A stretch of 64,000 nucleotides of DNA from Chthonomonas sp. UBA2785 (GTDB lineage Bacteria > Armatimonadota > Fimbriimonadia > Fimbriimonadales > Fimbriimonadaceae): assembly GCA_002352215.1 (NCBI GenBank), contig DEIB01000009.1:1-64000 (forward strand). The letters run 5' to 3'. Below the pieces are notes generated by a model that did not search any database, had not been told where the DNA came from, and saw nothing but the letters and a program-made list of their open reading frames with translations. Below are positions 1 through 7,265 of the stretch, piece by piece. Both the position numbers and the translations under genes were made by a program. Numbering within the stretch: position 1 is the first letter of the stretch; each line of letters opens with the position of its first letter.

Positions 1-1095
1 CAAGTCTCGCCGCCCATTGCGGGCGAAGGGCGGGCGCAAATGCTGGCCCAAAGCGGCATTCTCCACCAGCGGCCACGAGGCAATCATCGCCTCTTGGTAG
101 CGGTCTTCGGCAATCAGCCGCAAGCCCGCGCCGAGCCGCGCCCGGGTGCTGGCCTTGGTGACATTCAGCCCTTGCAAGCGGATGGTGCCACGATCAGGCC
201 GCAACACGCCCATGATAGAGCGCAGGAGTTCTCTTTGCCCGTTGCCGTCCACTCCGGCCAGGCCCACGAGTTCGCCCGCTCGGAGCGAGAACGAGACATC
301 CCGCAACGAATGACCCAAGGTCAGGTTCTCCACCACCAGGCTTTCCTCGCCGAGGTTGGGCGGGGTGAGTTCGGGAGCTTCCACGCTGCGCCCCACAATG
401 GCTTCCGCCAGTTGCGGCGCGGTCAGCCCCGCCACCGGGCGGCTTTCAATCAATTTGCCCCCGCGCAATACAGTGACTTCGTCGCAGCCTTCCAGCACTT
501 CCGGCAGGCGGTGCGTGACGACGATGATTGTCTTCCCCCCTTCCGCCAGTTGGCGCAGCGTGCGATAGAGGCCCTCGGCATCGGCGGGTGAGAGCATGGC
601 CGTGGGCTCGTCCAGGATCATCGTCTCGGCGTTGCGCCAAAGCAGCTTAAGAATCTCGAGCTTCTGGGTGGCCCCCGGGCTCATGGTGGAGGCCGGGGCC
701 GTCCAATCGAACTCAAACCCCAAGGGCTTGGCCAGGGCCTCGGCGCGTTCAATCACGGCGGCTTGGTTCAGCCACGGGCCATCTTCGGCCCCCAAAATCA
801 GGTTGCGCCAGGCGGGCAACGCCGGGATCACGCTATCGTGCTGGTTTACCATCCCAATGCCCCGGGCGATGGCATCAGAAGAACTTTGCAGGCGCACCGC
901 CTCGCCACCGATGTGCACTTCCCCTTCGTCCGGCTGGAGCGCCCCGAAGAGCACCCGCATCAGCGTGGTCTTGCCCGCCCCGTTCTCACCGACGAGGGCG
1001 TGAATCCGGCCCTTTTCGGCGCGGAAATCTACATTTTCAATGGCCGTAAATGACCCAAATCGCTTGGTGATGTGACGCAGGTCAATATGGCTCAC
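1..1095 (-). CDS. BMP-type ABC transporter ATP-binding protein (partial, runs off the window start)
   Basis: Cytoplasmic ATPase with two fused nucleotide-binding domains, of the type that energises uptake of nucleosides or sugars together with a BMP-family lipoprotein. I translated it from a GTG at 1095; 365 codons are visible and the C-terminus lies outside. The first domain has Walker A GENGAGKTT, a variant signature MSPGATQ, Walker B MILDEPT and the H-loop VVTHR. The second domain starts with the degenerate P-loop GVDGNGQRELL typical of RbsA/YufO-like proteins. The GTG overlaps the TGA of the upstream dehydrogenase (GTGA), so translation is probably coupled. The BMP lipoprotein at 28549-29589 is a plausible partner, but it is not linked. 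Permeases would be expected beyond the window edge. Confidence 0.88.
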   Translation of the reverse strand, partial: MSHIDLRHITKRFGSFTAIENVDFRAEKGRIHALVGENGAGKTTLMRVLFGALQPDEGEVHIGGEAVRLQSSSDAIARGIGMVNQHDSVIPALPAWRNLILGAEDGPWLNQAAVIERAEALAKPLGFEFDWTAPASTMSPGATQKLEILKLLWRNAETMILDEPTAMLSPADAEGLYRTLRQLAEGGKTIIVVTHRLPEVLEGCDEVTVLRGGKLIESRPVAGLTAPQLAEAIVGRSVEAPELTPPNLGEESLVVENLTLGHSLRDVSFSLRAGELVGLAGVDGNGQRELLRSIMGVLRPDRGTIRLQGLNVTKASTRARLGAGLRLIAEDRYQEAMIASWPLVENAALGQHLRPPFARNGRRDL

Positions 1096-1964
1096 GGGGT
1101 ATGCCCCTTCCGCAAAACTTCAAAGAGGGCAGCCGTGGTCCACTGCCCGTGCCCCTCTTCCTCCAAGGGCCGCAAGAGATCATCCACCAGCTCCGTACCC
1201 GGCACGTTCGCGTCAATCTTGGACGCGTATTCCTTTACGTATCCGAAATCCTTGCGTTGATGGGTGACGGCAAAGCCCGGGCTCCAGTCCTGGTTCAACA
1301 CCTTCGGGCCGTAGTTTTGGAACGCCCACGATCCACCCGCCCCCGCCCCAATCAAGGCATGGGTTTGGGTCAAGTCCAGTCCCGCCCGGTCCGCAAAGGC
1401 GAGGCATTCGGCCATGCCCAGCAAGGCACCACCCACCGCGATCTGGTTGGCCATTTTCATCACTTGGCCTTGCCCAGGGCCGCCAACGCGGGCCACCGTG
1501 CGGCCGTAAGCCGCGAGATAAGGGGCCACCGCCTCGGTGTCGGCTTCATCGCCGCCCATAAAGATGGTGAGGGTGCCGGCCTGCGCCCCCATCGAGCCAC
1601 CGGTAATCGGGGCATCCACAAACCGCATCCCGGCCGCTTGGAGCTCTTCGTGAAGCTCTAGCGCCACCGCCGGCGCAATGGTGCTGTGGTCCACAAATAG
1701 GGTGCCGGGGCGGGCGTGCGGAATCATGGCCCGCAGGCAGGCCTGCACGTCTTCCGACCGCGAAACGCACAGCGCAATGAGGTCGCAGTTCCGGGCCAAT
1801 TCGGCCAAGTCAGCAGCCACCTTGGCCCCTTGCTCCTGCAAAGGTGTGGCTCGCTCCGCTGTCCGGTTCCACACGGTCACGTCATGGCCTGCGCGAAGCC
1901 AATGGCCCGCCATGGGTGCCCCCATAACGCCAAGCCCGACAAACCCCAGACGCATGGGCTCCAT
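1092..1964 (-). CDS. NAD(P)-dependent beta-hydroxyacid dehydrogenase (3-hydroxyisobutyrate dehydrogenase family)
   Basis: A 290-residue cytoplasmic oxidoreductase. The N-terminal Rossmann motif is GLGVMGAPMAG, followed by the family substrate motif GGSMGAQAGT and the catalytic-lysine region GQVMKMANQ. Length and motifs fit the 3-hydroxyisobutyrate / glyoxylate reductase / tartronate semialdehyde reductase superfamily, and the sequence alone does not fix the substrate. Its ATG shares one base with the hisD stop codon (TAATG) and its stop overlaps the GTG of the ABC ATPase, so the three genes form one operon. An in-frame ATG three codons later is an alternative start. Confidence 0.85.
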   Translation of the reverse strand: MEPMRLGFVGLGVMGAPMAGHWLRAGHDVTVWNRTAERATPLQEQGAKVAADLAELARNCDLIALCVSRSEDVQACLRAMIPHARPGTLFVDHSTIAPAVALELHEELQAAGMRFVDAPITGGSMGAQAGTLTIFMGGDEADTEAVAPYLAAYGRTVARVGGPGQGQVMKMANQIAVGGALLGMAECLAFADRAGLDLTQTHALIGAGAGGSWAFQNYGPKVLNQDWSPGFAVTHQRKDFGYVKEYASKIDANVPGTELVDDLLRPLEEEGHGQWTTAALFEVLRKGHTP

Positions 1965-3292
1965 TACACCCGACGCGACCGGACGGATGCCCCGTTGGCG
2001 TGCGCCGGGAAGCCTTCTAACTGGCCCATGGTCTCAATGACCGGGGCCAGGACTTCCAAGTCCTCTTCGGCGAGGTGAATGAGCGATTGGAATTTTAGGA
2101 ACGTCTGCACATTCAACGGGCCACCGAAGCGTGCCGCCCCGCTCGTAGGCAAGGTGTGGCTCGGTCCGGCCGCGTAGTCGCCGGCACTCTGGGGCGTATT
2201 CAAGCCCAGCGCAATACAGCCCGCGTTGCGGATGTCGCCAATCCACTGGCTGGCTTCGTCGCCGAGAATCGAAAGGTGTTCGGGGGCAAATCCGTTGATG
2301 AAGGTCACCGCCTGCGCCGGGTCCGGGCACACCACCACTACACCAAAGTCTCGGAGCGCCGCCCGCATCGAATCGCGGCGCTCGGCAAAAGCCAGTTGGT
2401 CTTCCGCTGCCTTGAGAATCTCAGCAGACTGCTCATGGCTCCCCACCACCAAGACCCCGACGTTGTCCGCCGCGTGCTCAATCTGCGTCAGCCAGTCGGC
2501 GGCGGCGTATTCGGCGGGGGCATCTTCCAGCGCCCACACGCACACTTCACTGGCGGCGGCGTATTGGTCCACCCCCACTGCCCCCCAAAGTTGGCGCTTG
2601 GCTTCATTCACGTAGGCGTTGCCCGGCCCTACTACGAGGTCCACCCGCTCAAAACCTTCCCAGCCAAAAGCCAGGGCTCCCATCGCCACGGCCCCGCCCG
2701 CCTTCAGTATCTTTCGCAGGCCAAGCTGGCGCGCGGTCACCAGCATGGCGGCATTCAGGGTGCCGTCCGGCTTGGGTGGCGAGGCCAAAATCACGTCCTG
2801 CACCCCCGCCACCAGGGCCGGGATGGCGTTCATCGCCACGCTGCTGGGGTAGTCGGCCTTGCCCCCGGGCACATAGACCCCCGCGCGCCGCACCGGCATC
2901 ATCCGCTGGCCGACCAAGCCCGTAAACTCCGCCCCTTCGCAAGCGTCCATGCGCCAGCCATAGGTGCCGTTCAGTTCTTCCCAGCCTTCGGTGAGGACGC
3001 CCAGTTGGACTTCGTGAAAATCTCGCACCCGCTCAATCATCTGGGTGATCGCGGCCAGTTGCGCCTCGTCCACCGTGGCGGCTTCGAGTTCTTCCTCGGT
3101 CACCCACAAGTTCTCAAGGTTGGGAGCATCGAGCTGCCGCACCCGGGCCAAAACCGCCGCCTCTCCTCCGGCTTCAATCTCCTGCAGGATCTCGCGGACG
3201 CGGTCTTGGACCTCCGGCATCGGGCGAGGCCGGCGCTGTTGCCAACGGCGCACAGCCGGGTCGTTGATGTCCAGCACGGGGCAAAGGCTCAT
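1964..3292 (-). CDS. hisD: Histidinol dehydrogenase
   Basis: Catalyses the last two steps of histidine synthesis, L-histidinol to L-histidine with two NAD+, in the cytoplasm as a zinc enzyme. The 442 residues match the family length. Expected zinc ligands are present at Q270, H273, D372 and H431, and the catalytic pair is E338-H339 in FAPEHL. The NAD-loop motif GPGNAYVNEAK is at about 222-232. The segment usually reading AGPSE before the zinc site here reads AAASE (245-249), which is unusual. No other his genes lie nearby; it heads an operon with a hydroxyacid dehydrogenase and an ABC ATPase. A CATAGT hexamer lies 8 nt upstream of the ATG. Confidence 0.93.
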   Translation of the reverse strand: MSLCPVLDINDPAVRRWQQRRPRPMPEVQDRVREILQEIEAGGEAAVLARVRQLDAPNLENLWVTEEELEAATVDEAQLAAITQMIERVRDFHEVQLGVLTEGWEELNGTYGWRMDACEGAEFTGLVGQRMMPVRRAGVYVPGGKADYPSSVAMNAIPALVAGVQDVILASPPKPDGTLNAAMLVTARQLGLRKILKAGGAVAMGALAFGWEGFERVDLVVGPGNAYVNEAKRQLWGAVGVDQYAAASEVCVWALEDAPAEYAAADWLTQIEHAADNVGVLVVGSHEQSAEILKAAEDQLAFAERRDSMRAALRDFGVVVVCPDPAQAVTFINGFAPEHLSILGDEASQWIGDIRNAGCIALGLNTPQSAGDYAAGPSHTLPTSGAARFGGPLNVQTFLKFQSLIHLAEEDLEVLAPVIETMGQLEGFPAHANGASVRSRRV

Positions 3293-3300
3293 GTCCCCTT

Positions 3301-3306
3301 ACTATG
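3301..3306 (-). promoter_or_regulatory. Putative -10 box CATAGT of hisD
   Basis: Minus-strand CATAGT lies 8 nt before the hisD ATG. An AAGGGG stretch falls between them but is too close to the start to be a standard ribosome binding site. A leader of at most a few bases is predicted. Confidence 0.4.
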
Positions 3307-3407
3307 GCTTTGCCAGCGGGGGCGTCGGCGGGTCCCGTTTCCCGCAGAATGGTCCCAAAAGTGGAACGATTGCGGTGCAAACGATGTTTAGTTATATAAC
3401 GGTGCCG

Positions 3408-3428
3408 TACAATTGCGAGCATCGGAGG
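3408..3428 (+). promoter_or_regulatory. Putative -10 box TACAAT and strong ribosome binding site of the redoxin-like gene
   Basis: TACAAT at 3408-3413 is followed by GGAGG at 3424-3428, 10 nt before the ATG at 3439. Unlike several neighbours, this gene would have a conventional leader of about 20 nt. A second AT-rich candidate, TATAAC, is at 3395-3400. Confidence 0.45.
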
Positions 3429-3438
3429 ACTTTCAGAA

Positions 3439-3993
3439 ATGAAGCATGTACTTTTCGGCGCCGTCGCGGCTGCCAGTCTCGCCGCCACCGCTTACGCTCT
3501 CGCCCCGACCTCGGGTCTCGCCGTGGGTGAAAAGGTTTCCCCGTTCCACCCGTCCCACGTGGCTGGCCCCCTGGCCAATAGCACCGGCTGCTTCCCCTGC
3601 ACCTTCCAAGCCCGCCCGCAAGTGCAGGTTTGGGTGAACGGCGACAACATGGCCAACGTGGCCAAGATCGGTATGGCCCTGGAGAAGGCTCAAACCACGT
3701 ACGCCAGCAAGGAATTCAAGGCCATGATCGTGATGGTCACCCCGAAGGACCAGGTCGAATCCATGAAGACCAAGGCCGGTGAGTTCGCTCGCACCTCGGG
3801 CTTCAAGAACATCGCCATCTCCGTTCTCGCCAAGAACGACGATGCCGTGACCGCCTACAAGTTCAACACCTCGGCTGACGTGAAGAACACGGTGTTCGCC
3901 TACAAGGATTGGACCGTGAAGGCCAAGATGGTGAACCTGGTGGGTGACGAAGCGGGCCTCAAGAGCCTGAACAACACCATCGCCGGTCTCTAA
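3439..3993 (+). CDS. Secreted redoxin/thioredoxin-like protein with CxxC
   Basis: A 184-residue exported protein with a signal peptide over about residues 1-20 ending in AYA-LAP. The pattern VGEKV..F, VAGP and then GCFPC just before a beta strand (QVQVWV) resembles a redoxin-like family common in planctomycetes, where a CxxC precedes the first strand. Thiol or metal chemistry in the periplasm is therefore possible, but the reaction is unknown. Codon choice is very biased (AAG, GTG, ACC, AAC), which suggests high expression. It has a strong GGAGG site and a strong downstream terminator, and is monocistronic between hisD (divergent) and gltX (convergent). Confidence 0.75.
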   Translation: MKHVLFGAVAAASLAATAYALAPTSGLAVGEKVSPFHPSHVAGPLANSTGCFPCTFQARPQVQVWVNGDNMANVAKIGMALEKAQTTYASKEFKAMIVMVTPKDQVESMKTKAGEFARTSGFKNIAISVLAKNDDAVTAYKFNTSADVKNTVFAYKDWTVKAKMVNLVGDEAGLKSLNNTIAGL

Positions 3994-4016
3994 GGCTCGC
4001 GCTTGAGACTCCAACC

Positions 4017-4054
4017 GAAAAGCCCCCTGCGCCAAGCGCGAAGGGGGCTTTTTT
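4017..4054. terminator. Bidirectional intrinsic terminator
   Basis: AGCCCCCT (4021-4028) pairs with AGGGGGCT (4042-4049). Four A precede the left arm and six T follow the right arm. It lies between the convergent redoxin-like gene and gltX and can serve both. Confidence 0.85.
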
Positions 4055-4079
4055 GGGCCTGGATGGAGTGATGTGTCGG

Positions 4080-5606
4080 TTACCGAAGCTGGGTTTGGGC
4101 ATGGGCGATGCGCTCGCGCATGCGGTCGCGGCCCAAGACTTCCATCAATTCCCACAGGCCCGGTCCGTAAGTGCGGCCGGTCATCGCCACGCGAGTGGGA
4201 TGCACGATGGGGCCGAGTTTGCCCACGCCTAGCACATCCACTTGCGCCTTGAGGAACGCCTCAATCTCGGCTTGCGTCGGGTTTTCACCCTGCTCGCTTA
4301 GCCACTGGTCCAGGTTGGCAAAGAGTGGCGCCACGTGGGCCTCACCGAACCACTTCTCCACCGCTTTCTCATCCAGCTCCGGCTGCGGGGCAAAGAAAAA
4401 CGCACACGCCGGGCCGAACTCGGCCAGGGTGGTCACGCGCTCTTGCTCCAGGCGCAGGGCGGCGTCCAGGCGCGGGTCGCCGGCGGCTTCCGCATCCACC
4501 AGCAGCTTCAGGCCGGCCAGCATGGCCGCGCCTTCTTCGCGCTCATTCCAATAGGCGTGGGTAGAAGGACGCTTGGCGTAGTCCAGCACCATTTGGCGCA
4601 GGGTGGCGGCGTCCATGGCCCGCAGGTAGTGGCCATTCATCCAAATCAGCTTGTCGGGGTCGAAAATCCCCGGCGAACCGTTCAGGCTCTCCACGCTAAA
4701 GAGCGAGGACATCTCCTCCATGCTCATCAGCTCGCGGTCATCCCCCGGCGCCCAACCAATAAGGGCGATGAAGTTCGCCAGCGCGCCGGGCACGTAGCCC
4801 GCATCGCGGTAGTCCAGGCAGCGGGTGTCGCCATGGCGCTTGCTCAGCTTCTTGCCGTCCTTGCCGTTGATGACCGGGACGTGCACCCACATCGGTTGCT
4901 CCCAGCCCAAAACTTCGTACAGCCACACGTGCTTGGGCGCGCTGCTAATCCACTCTTCGCCCCGGATCACGTGCGTGATGCCCATCAGGTGGTCGTCCAC
5001 CATCGCGGCAAAGTGGTAGGTCGGCATGCCGTCGGCCTTGATCAGCACCGGGTCGTCCTGGGTGCTGCCGTCGATCTCCACGCGCCCACGCACCGCATCC
5101 TGGATCACCAAGCGCTGATCGCGGGGCATGCGCAGCCGGATGACGCCCGGCTTGCCTTCGGCTTGGGCCGCCGCCACCTTCTCGGGGGCTGCGTCGCGCC
5201 AGTTGCCACCAAAGTAGCCCGTCGGTTGCTTATTGATCTGCTGGAACTCGCGCATTTCGGTCAGCTCTTCGCTGGTTTCAAAAGCGTAGTAAGCGTGGCC
5301 GCTTTCCAGAAGCTGTTTGATAACGGGCTCGTAGAGTCCGGCTTCCTTGCGCTCACTCTGCCGGTAGGGGGCGTTCGGGCCGCCTACATCCGGGCCTTCG
5401 TCCCAGGTGATGCCAATGTAGCGCAGGCTCTCGAGAATTTCTTCTTCGCACCCTTCGATGAACCGAGTGCGGTCCGTGTCTTCGAGCCGGATGATGAATT
5501 GCCCGCCAAAACGTCGCGCCAAGAGGTAGTCAAACAGGGCCGTTCGGACATTGCCGACGTGGGGCGAGCCCGTGGGACTCGGTGCGTAACGTACGCGAAC
5601 AGACAT
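4080..5606 (-). CDS. gltX: Glutamate--tRNA ligase
   Basis: Class I aminoacyl-tRNA synthetase charging tRNA-Glu (and possibly tRNA-Gln in organisms using the amidotransferase route). At 508 residues it has the usual bacterial length. The N-terminal APSPTGSPHVGN carries the HIGH-type motif and KKLSKRHGD the KMSKS-type motif, with the alpha-helical anticodon-binding domain in the C-terminal third. It stands alone. There is no clear ribosome binding site; a TAGCCT hexamer lies 9 nt before the ATG. Confidence 0.95.
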   Translation of the reverse strand: MSVRVRYAPSPTGSPHVGNVRTALFDYLLARRFGGQFIIRLEDTDRTRFIEGCEEEILESLRYIGITWDEGPDVGGPNAPYRQSERKEAGLYEPVIKQLLESGHAYYAFETSEELTEMREFQQINKQPTGYFGGNWRDAAPEKVAAAQAEGKPGVIRLRMPRDQRLVIQDAVRGRVEIDGSTQDDPVLIKADGMPTYHFAAMVDDHLMGITHVIRGEEWISSAPKHVWLYEVLGWEQPMWVHVPVINGKDGKKLSKRHGDTRCLDYRDAGYVPGALANFIALIGWAPGDDRELMSMEEMSSLFSVESLNGSPGIFDPDKLIWMNGHYLRAMDAATLRQMVLDYAKRPSTHAYWNEREEGAAMLAGLKLLVDAEAAGDPRLDAALRLEQERVTTLAEFGPACAFFFAPQPELDEKAVEKWFGEAHVAPLFANLDQWLSEQGENPTQAEIEAFLKAQVDVLGVGKLGPIVHPTRVAMTGRTYGPGLWELMEVLGRDRMRERIAHAQTQLR

Positions 5607-5615
5607 ACTTTGGTG

Positions 5616-5621
5616 AGGCTA
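5616..5621 (-). promoter_or_regulatory. Putative -10 box TAGCCT of gltX
   Basis: TAGCCT on the minus strand, 9 nt before the gltX start codon and without an intervening Shine-Dalgarno sequence. It would give a leader of only about 2-3 nt. Confidence 0.4.
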
Positions 5622-5677
5622 CCTGCGGACCTATGCAACCTCCGGGGCATGAGGCCGTTCACAATAGCAAGACGCCC

Positions 5678-6232
5678 ATGAGTGATGCCGGTCGAGATTG
5701 GTTTTATGTGGGGCATTACGGGCAATTAGGCCCGCTCACATCGGAACAGATGGAGGAACTTGCCCGCGATGGCGTCATCGCGTCGGACACCTACGTGTGG
5801 TCGACGGGTATGCCGGACTGGCGACCGGCAGGCGATACCAAGGAACTCCAGGGCATTGTGGCCAAGCCAGCCGCGGAATACGAACCGCCCCCGTTCACGC
5901 CCCCGGGTGCCCCGGCCGCCAATGCCCCGGTGAGCCCGGCGAACCCGGCCCAACCGGTGGCTTCGATCAATACGCCGATTTTCGGTGTCGGCGGCCCGTG
6001 GGGGCTGAACAACCTGCCGGTGAGCGACAAGAGCCGCGTGACGGCGGGGCTGCTGTCCTTCATTCCGGGCGCGGGCCGGCTCTATCTGGGCTACAGCGCC
6101 CACGGCTTGTTGCAGATTCTCCTTTTTGTTTTTGGCTGCGGCATCGGCTGGCTGTGGTCCATCGGCGACGCCATATTTATTCTTTCCGGTGGCCTCAAGC
6201 TGGATGGCTACGGTCGCCGCCTGCCTGACTAA
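5678..6232 (+). CDS. GYF_2 and TM2 domain membrane protein
   Basis: A 184-residue inner-membrane protein. Residues about 6-57 form a GYF_2-type domain (WFYVGHYGQLGPLT ... GMPDWRPA), followed by a Pro/Ala-rich linker and a C-terminal TM2 module with two membrane segments (AGLLSFIPGAGRLYLG and LLQILLFVFGCGIGWLW). GYF_2 domains are thought to bind proline-rich peptides; the role here is unknown. The frame is open further upstream, but the domain begins right after the ATG at 5678. A CACAAT hexamer at 5660-5665 may be the -10 box. Confidence 0.8.
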   Translation: MSDAGRDWFYVGHYGQLGPLTSEQMEELARDGVIASDTYVWSTGMPDWRPAGDTKELQGIVAKPAAEYEPPPFTPPGAPAANAPVSPANPAQPVASINTPIFGVGGPWGLNNLPVSDKSRVTAGLLSFIPGAGRLYLGYSAHGLLQILLFVFGCGIGWLWSIGDAIFILSGGLKLDGYGRRLPD

Positions 6233-6261
6233 GTTCGTTCTTCTGCTTCCAGAATGAAAGA

Positions 6262-6299
6262 GCCCCCGGCTCCCATTTGCGGGAACCGAGGGCCTTTTT
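6262..6299 (+). terminator. Intrinsic terminator after the GYF/TM2 gene
   Basis: GCCCCCGGCTCCC (6262-6274) pairs with GGGAACCGAGGGC (6281-6293) with two mismatches, followed by CTTTTTG. Confidence 0.75.
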
Positions 6300-6318
6300 G
6301 TATGCGCGCTACAGGAGC

Positions 6319-7206
6319 TTAGTTGCCGCCGCGTCCGCCGCCTTGGCCGCCACCCGGCCGTTGCGGCATCGGCGGTTGCACCCACTGGGTGAACGCTCGG
6401 CCCGTCATCTCACCCCAAAGGGCGCGCTGCTGCTGGTTCAGGATTTGCAGGGCTTGCTGCTGCGCGGTGCGGCGCTTGCCCAGCATCTCGTTCCAGTCCA
6501 TCGGAGCCCCCGGTCCACCCGGTCCGCCGGGACCACCCTGGCCCTGACCGCCACCGAAGCCACCGCCTTGCTGGCCGCCGCCCTGACCACGACCACCTTG
6601 GCCTTGACCCGGTCCACCCTGTCCCGGACCACCGGGGCCTCCCGGTCCGCCCGGTCCGCCCGGTCCACCGGGGCCACCCATCGGCAGCCCGTTGGCGCGG
6701 ATGATGTCCATGATGGATTGGCGCTGCGATTCGCTGATCTGAAGGGCTTCACCGTGGCGCGGATCGAGCCATGCCATCGGGGCATCCCACTGCAGAGCAA
6801 TCTGGTTGAGGCGATTCATCTGCCCTTCATTCAGGATGTCCGCCAGGGGGTTCGGCGGGGGTCCACCCGGTCCGCCCGGGCCGGGTCCGCCCTGACCCGG
6901 ACCGCCCTGGCCCTGACCCGGACCACCTTGGCCGCGCCCACCTTGACCGCCGCCGCCGGGGCCACCCGGTCCGCCAGGGCCGCCCGGTCGCATGTTGTTG
7001 ATCTGCTCGATCTGCTGCGCCGACAGGCGAAGTTCTTGCTGCACCGTGCTCATGCGAATCACGAACATCGGGCCGGATTGCATACCGCCGCGTCCGCCGG
7101 GGCCGCGCTGACCGCCGGGGCCACCCGGTCCACCTTGCTGCGCCAGGGCAGCCGTCGACATCACAGCGATGGCGGCGAGAGCGACGATAGTGTGCGTCAG
7201 TTTCAT
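6319..7206 (-). CDS. Gly/Pro-rich secreted protein with Spy-like helical segments
   Basis: A 295-residue exported protein with a clear signal peptide ending in ALAQ. About half is low complexity, made of GGPG, GPG and GQGG repeats. Three non-repetitive helical blocks sit between the repeats: IRMSTVQQELRLSAQQIEQI, LADILNEGQMNRLNQIAL with a following helix, and a C-terminal block ending near FTQWVQPPMP. Short Gln-rich LSAQQ/ISESQRQ helices recall LTXXQ/Spy/CpxP periplasmic proteins, but this is only a resemblance. It has a GAGGAG ribosome binding site and follows the kinase gene by 59 nt on the same strand, so it is a likely target or partner of that two-component system. Confidence 0.75.
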   Translation of the reverse strand: MKLTHTIVALAAIAVMSTAALAQQGGPGGPGGQRGPGGRGGMQSGPMFVIRMSTVQQELRLSAQQIEQINNMRPGGPGGPGGPGGGGQGGRGQGGPGQGQGGPGQGGPGPGGPGGPPPNPLADILNEGQMNRLNQIALQWDAPMAWLDPRHGEALQISESQRQSIMDIIRANGLPMGGPGGPGGPGGPGGPGGPGQGGPGQGQGGRGQGGGQQGGGFGGGQGQGGPGGPGGPGAPMDWNEMLGKRRTAQQQALQILNQQQRALWGEMTGRAFTQWVQPPMPQRPGGGQGGGRGGN

Positions 7207-7222
7207 CTTTGACTCCTCAATT

Positions 7223-7241
7223 AGGCGTTTGCCTGATCGTA
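7223..7241 (-). promoter_or_regulatory. Putative -10 TACGAT with overlapping inverted repeat
   Basis: TACGAT lies on the minus strand at 7241-7236. Just downstream is AGGCGTTTGCCT (7223-7234), an AGGC/GCCT inverted repeat placed where an operator or transcript start would be. It could give the Gly/Pro-rich gene its own control apart from the kinase operon. Confidence 0.3.
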
Positions 7242-7265
7242 TTCTTCGCCACAGAGTTTAGGAAT

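Noticed and set aside
2156..3391. A 411-codon open frame antisense to hisD
   Set aside because: It is rich in His/Arg/Gly with no recognisable motif, and hisD on the other strand has all its active-site residues.
4335..5681. A 448-codon plus-strand frame over gltX
   Set aside because: It is a shadow of the clearly assigned synthetase and contains no domain.
6500..7000. A true collagen-like triple-helix domain in the GGPG protein
   Set aside because: The repeats do not keep a strict G-X-Y register over long stretches and are interrupted by Gln-rich helices.
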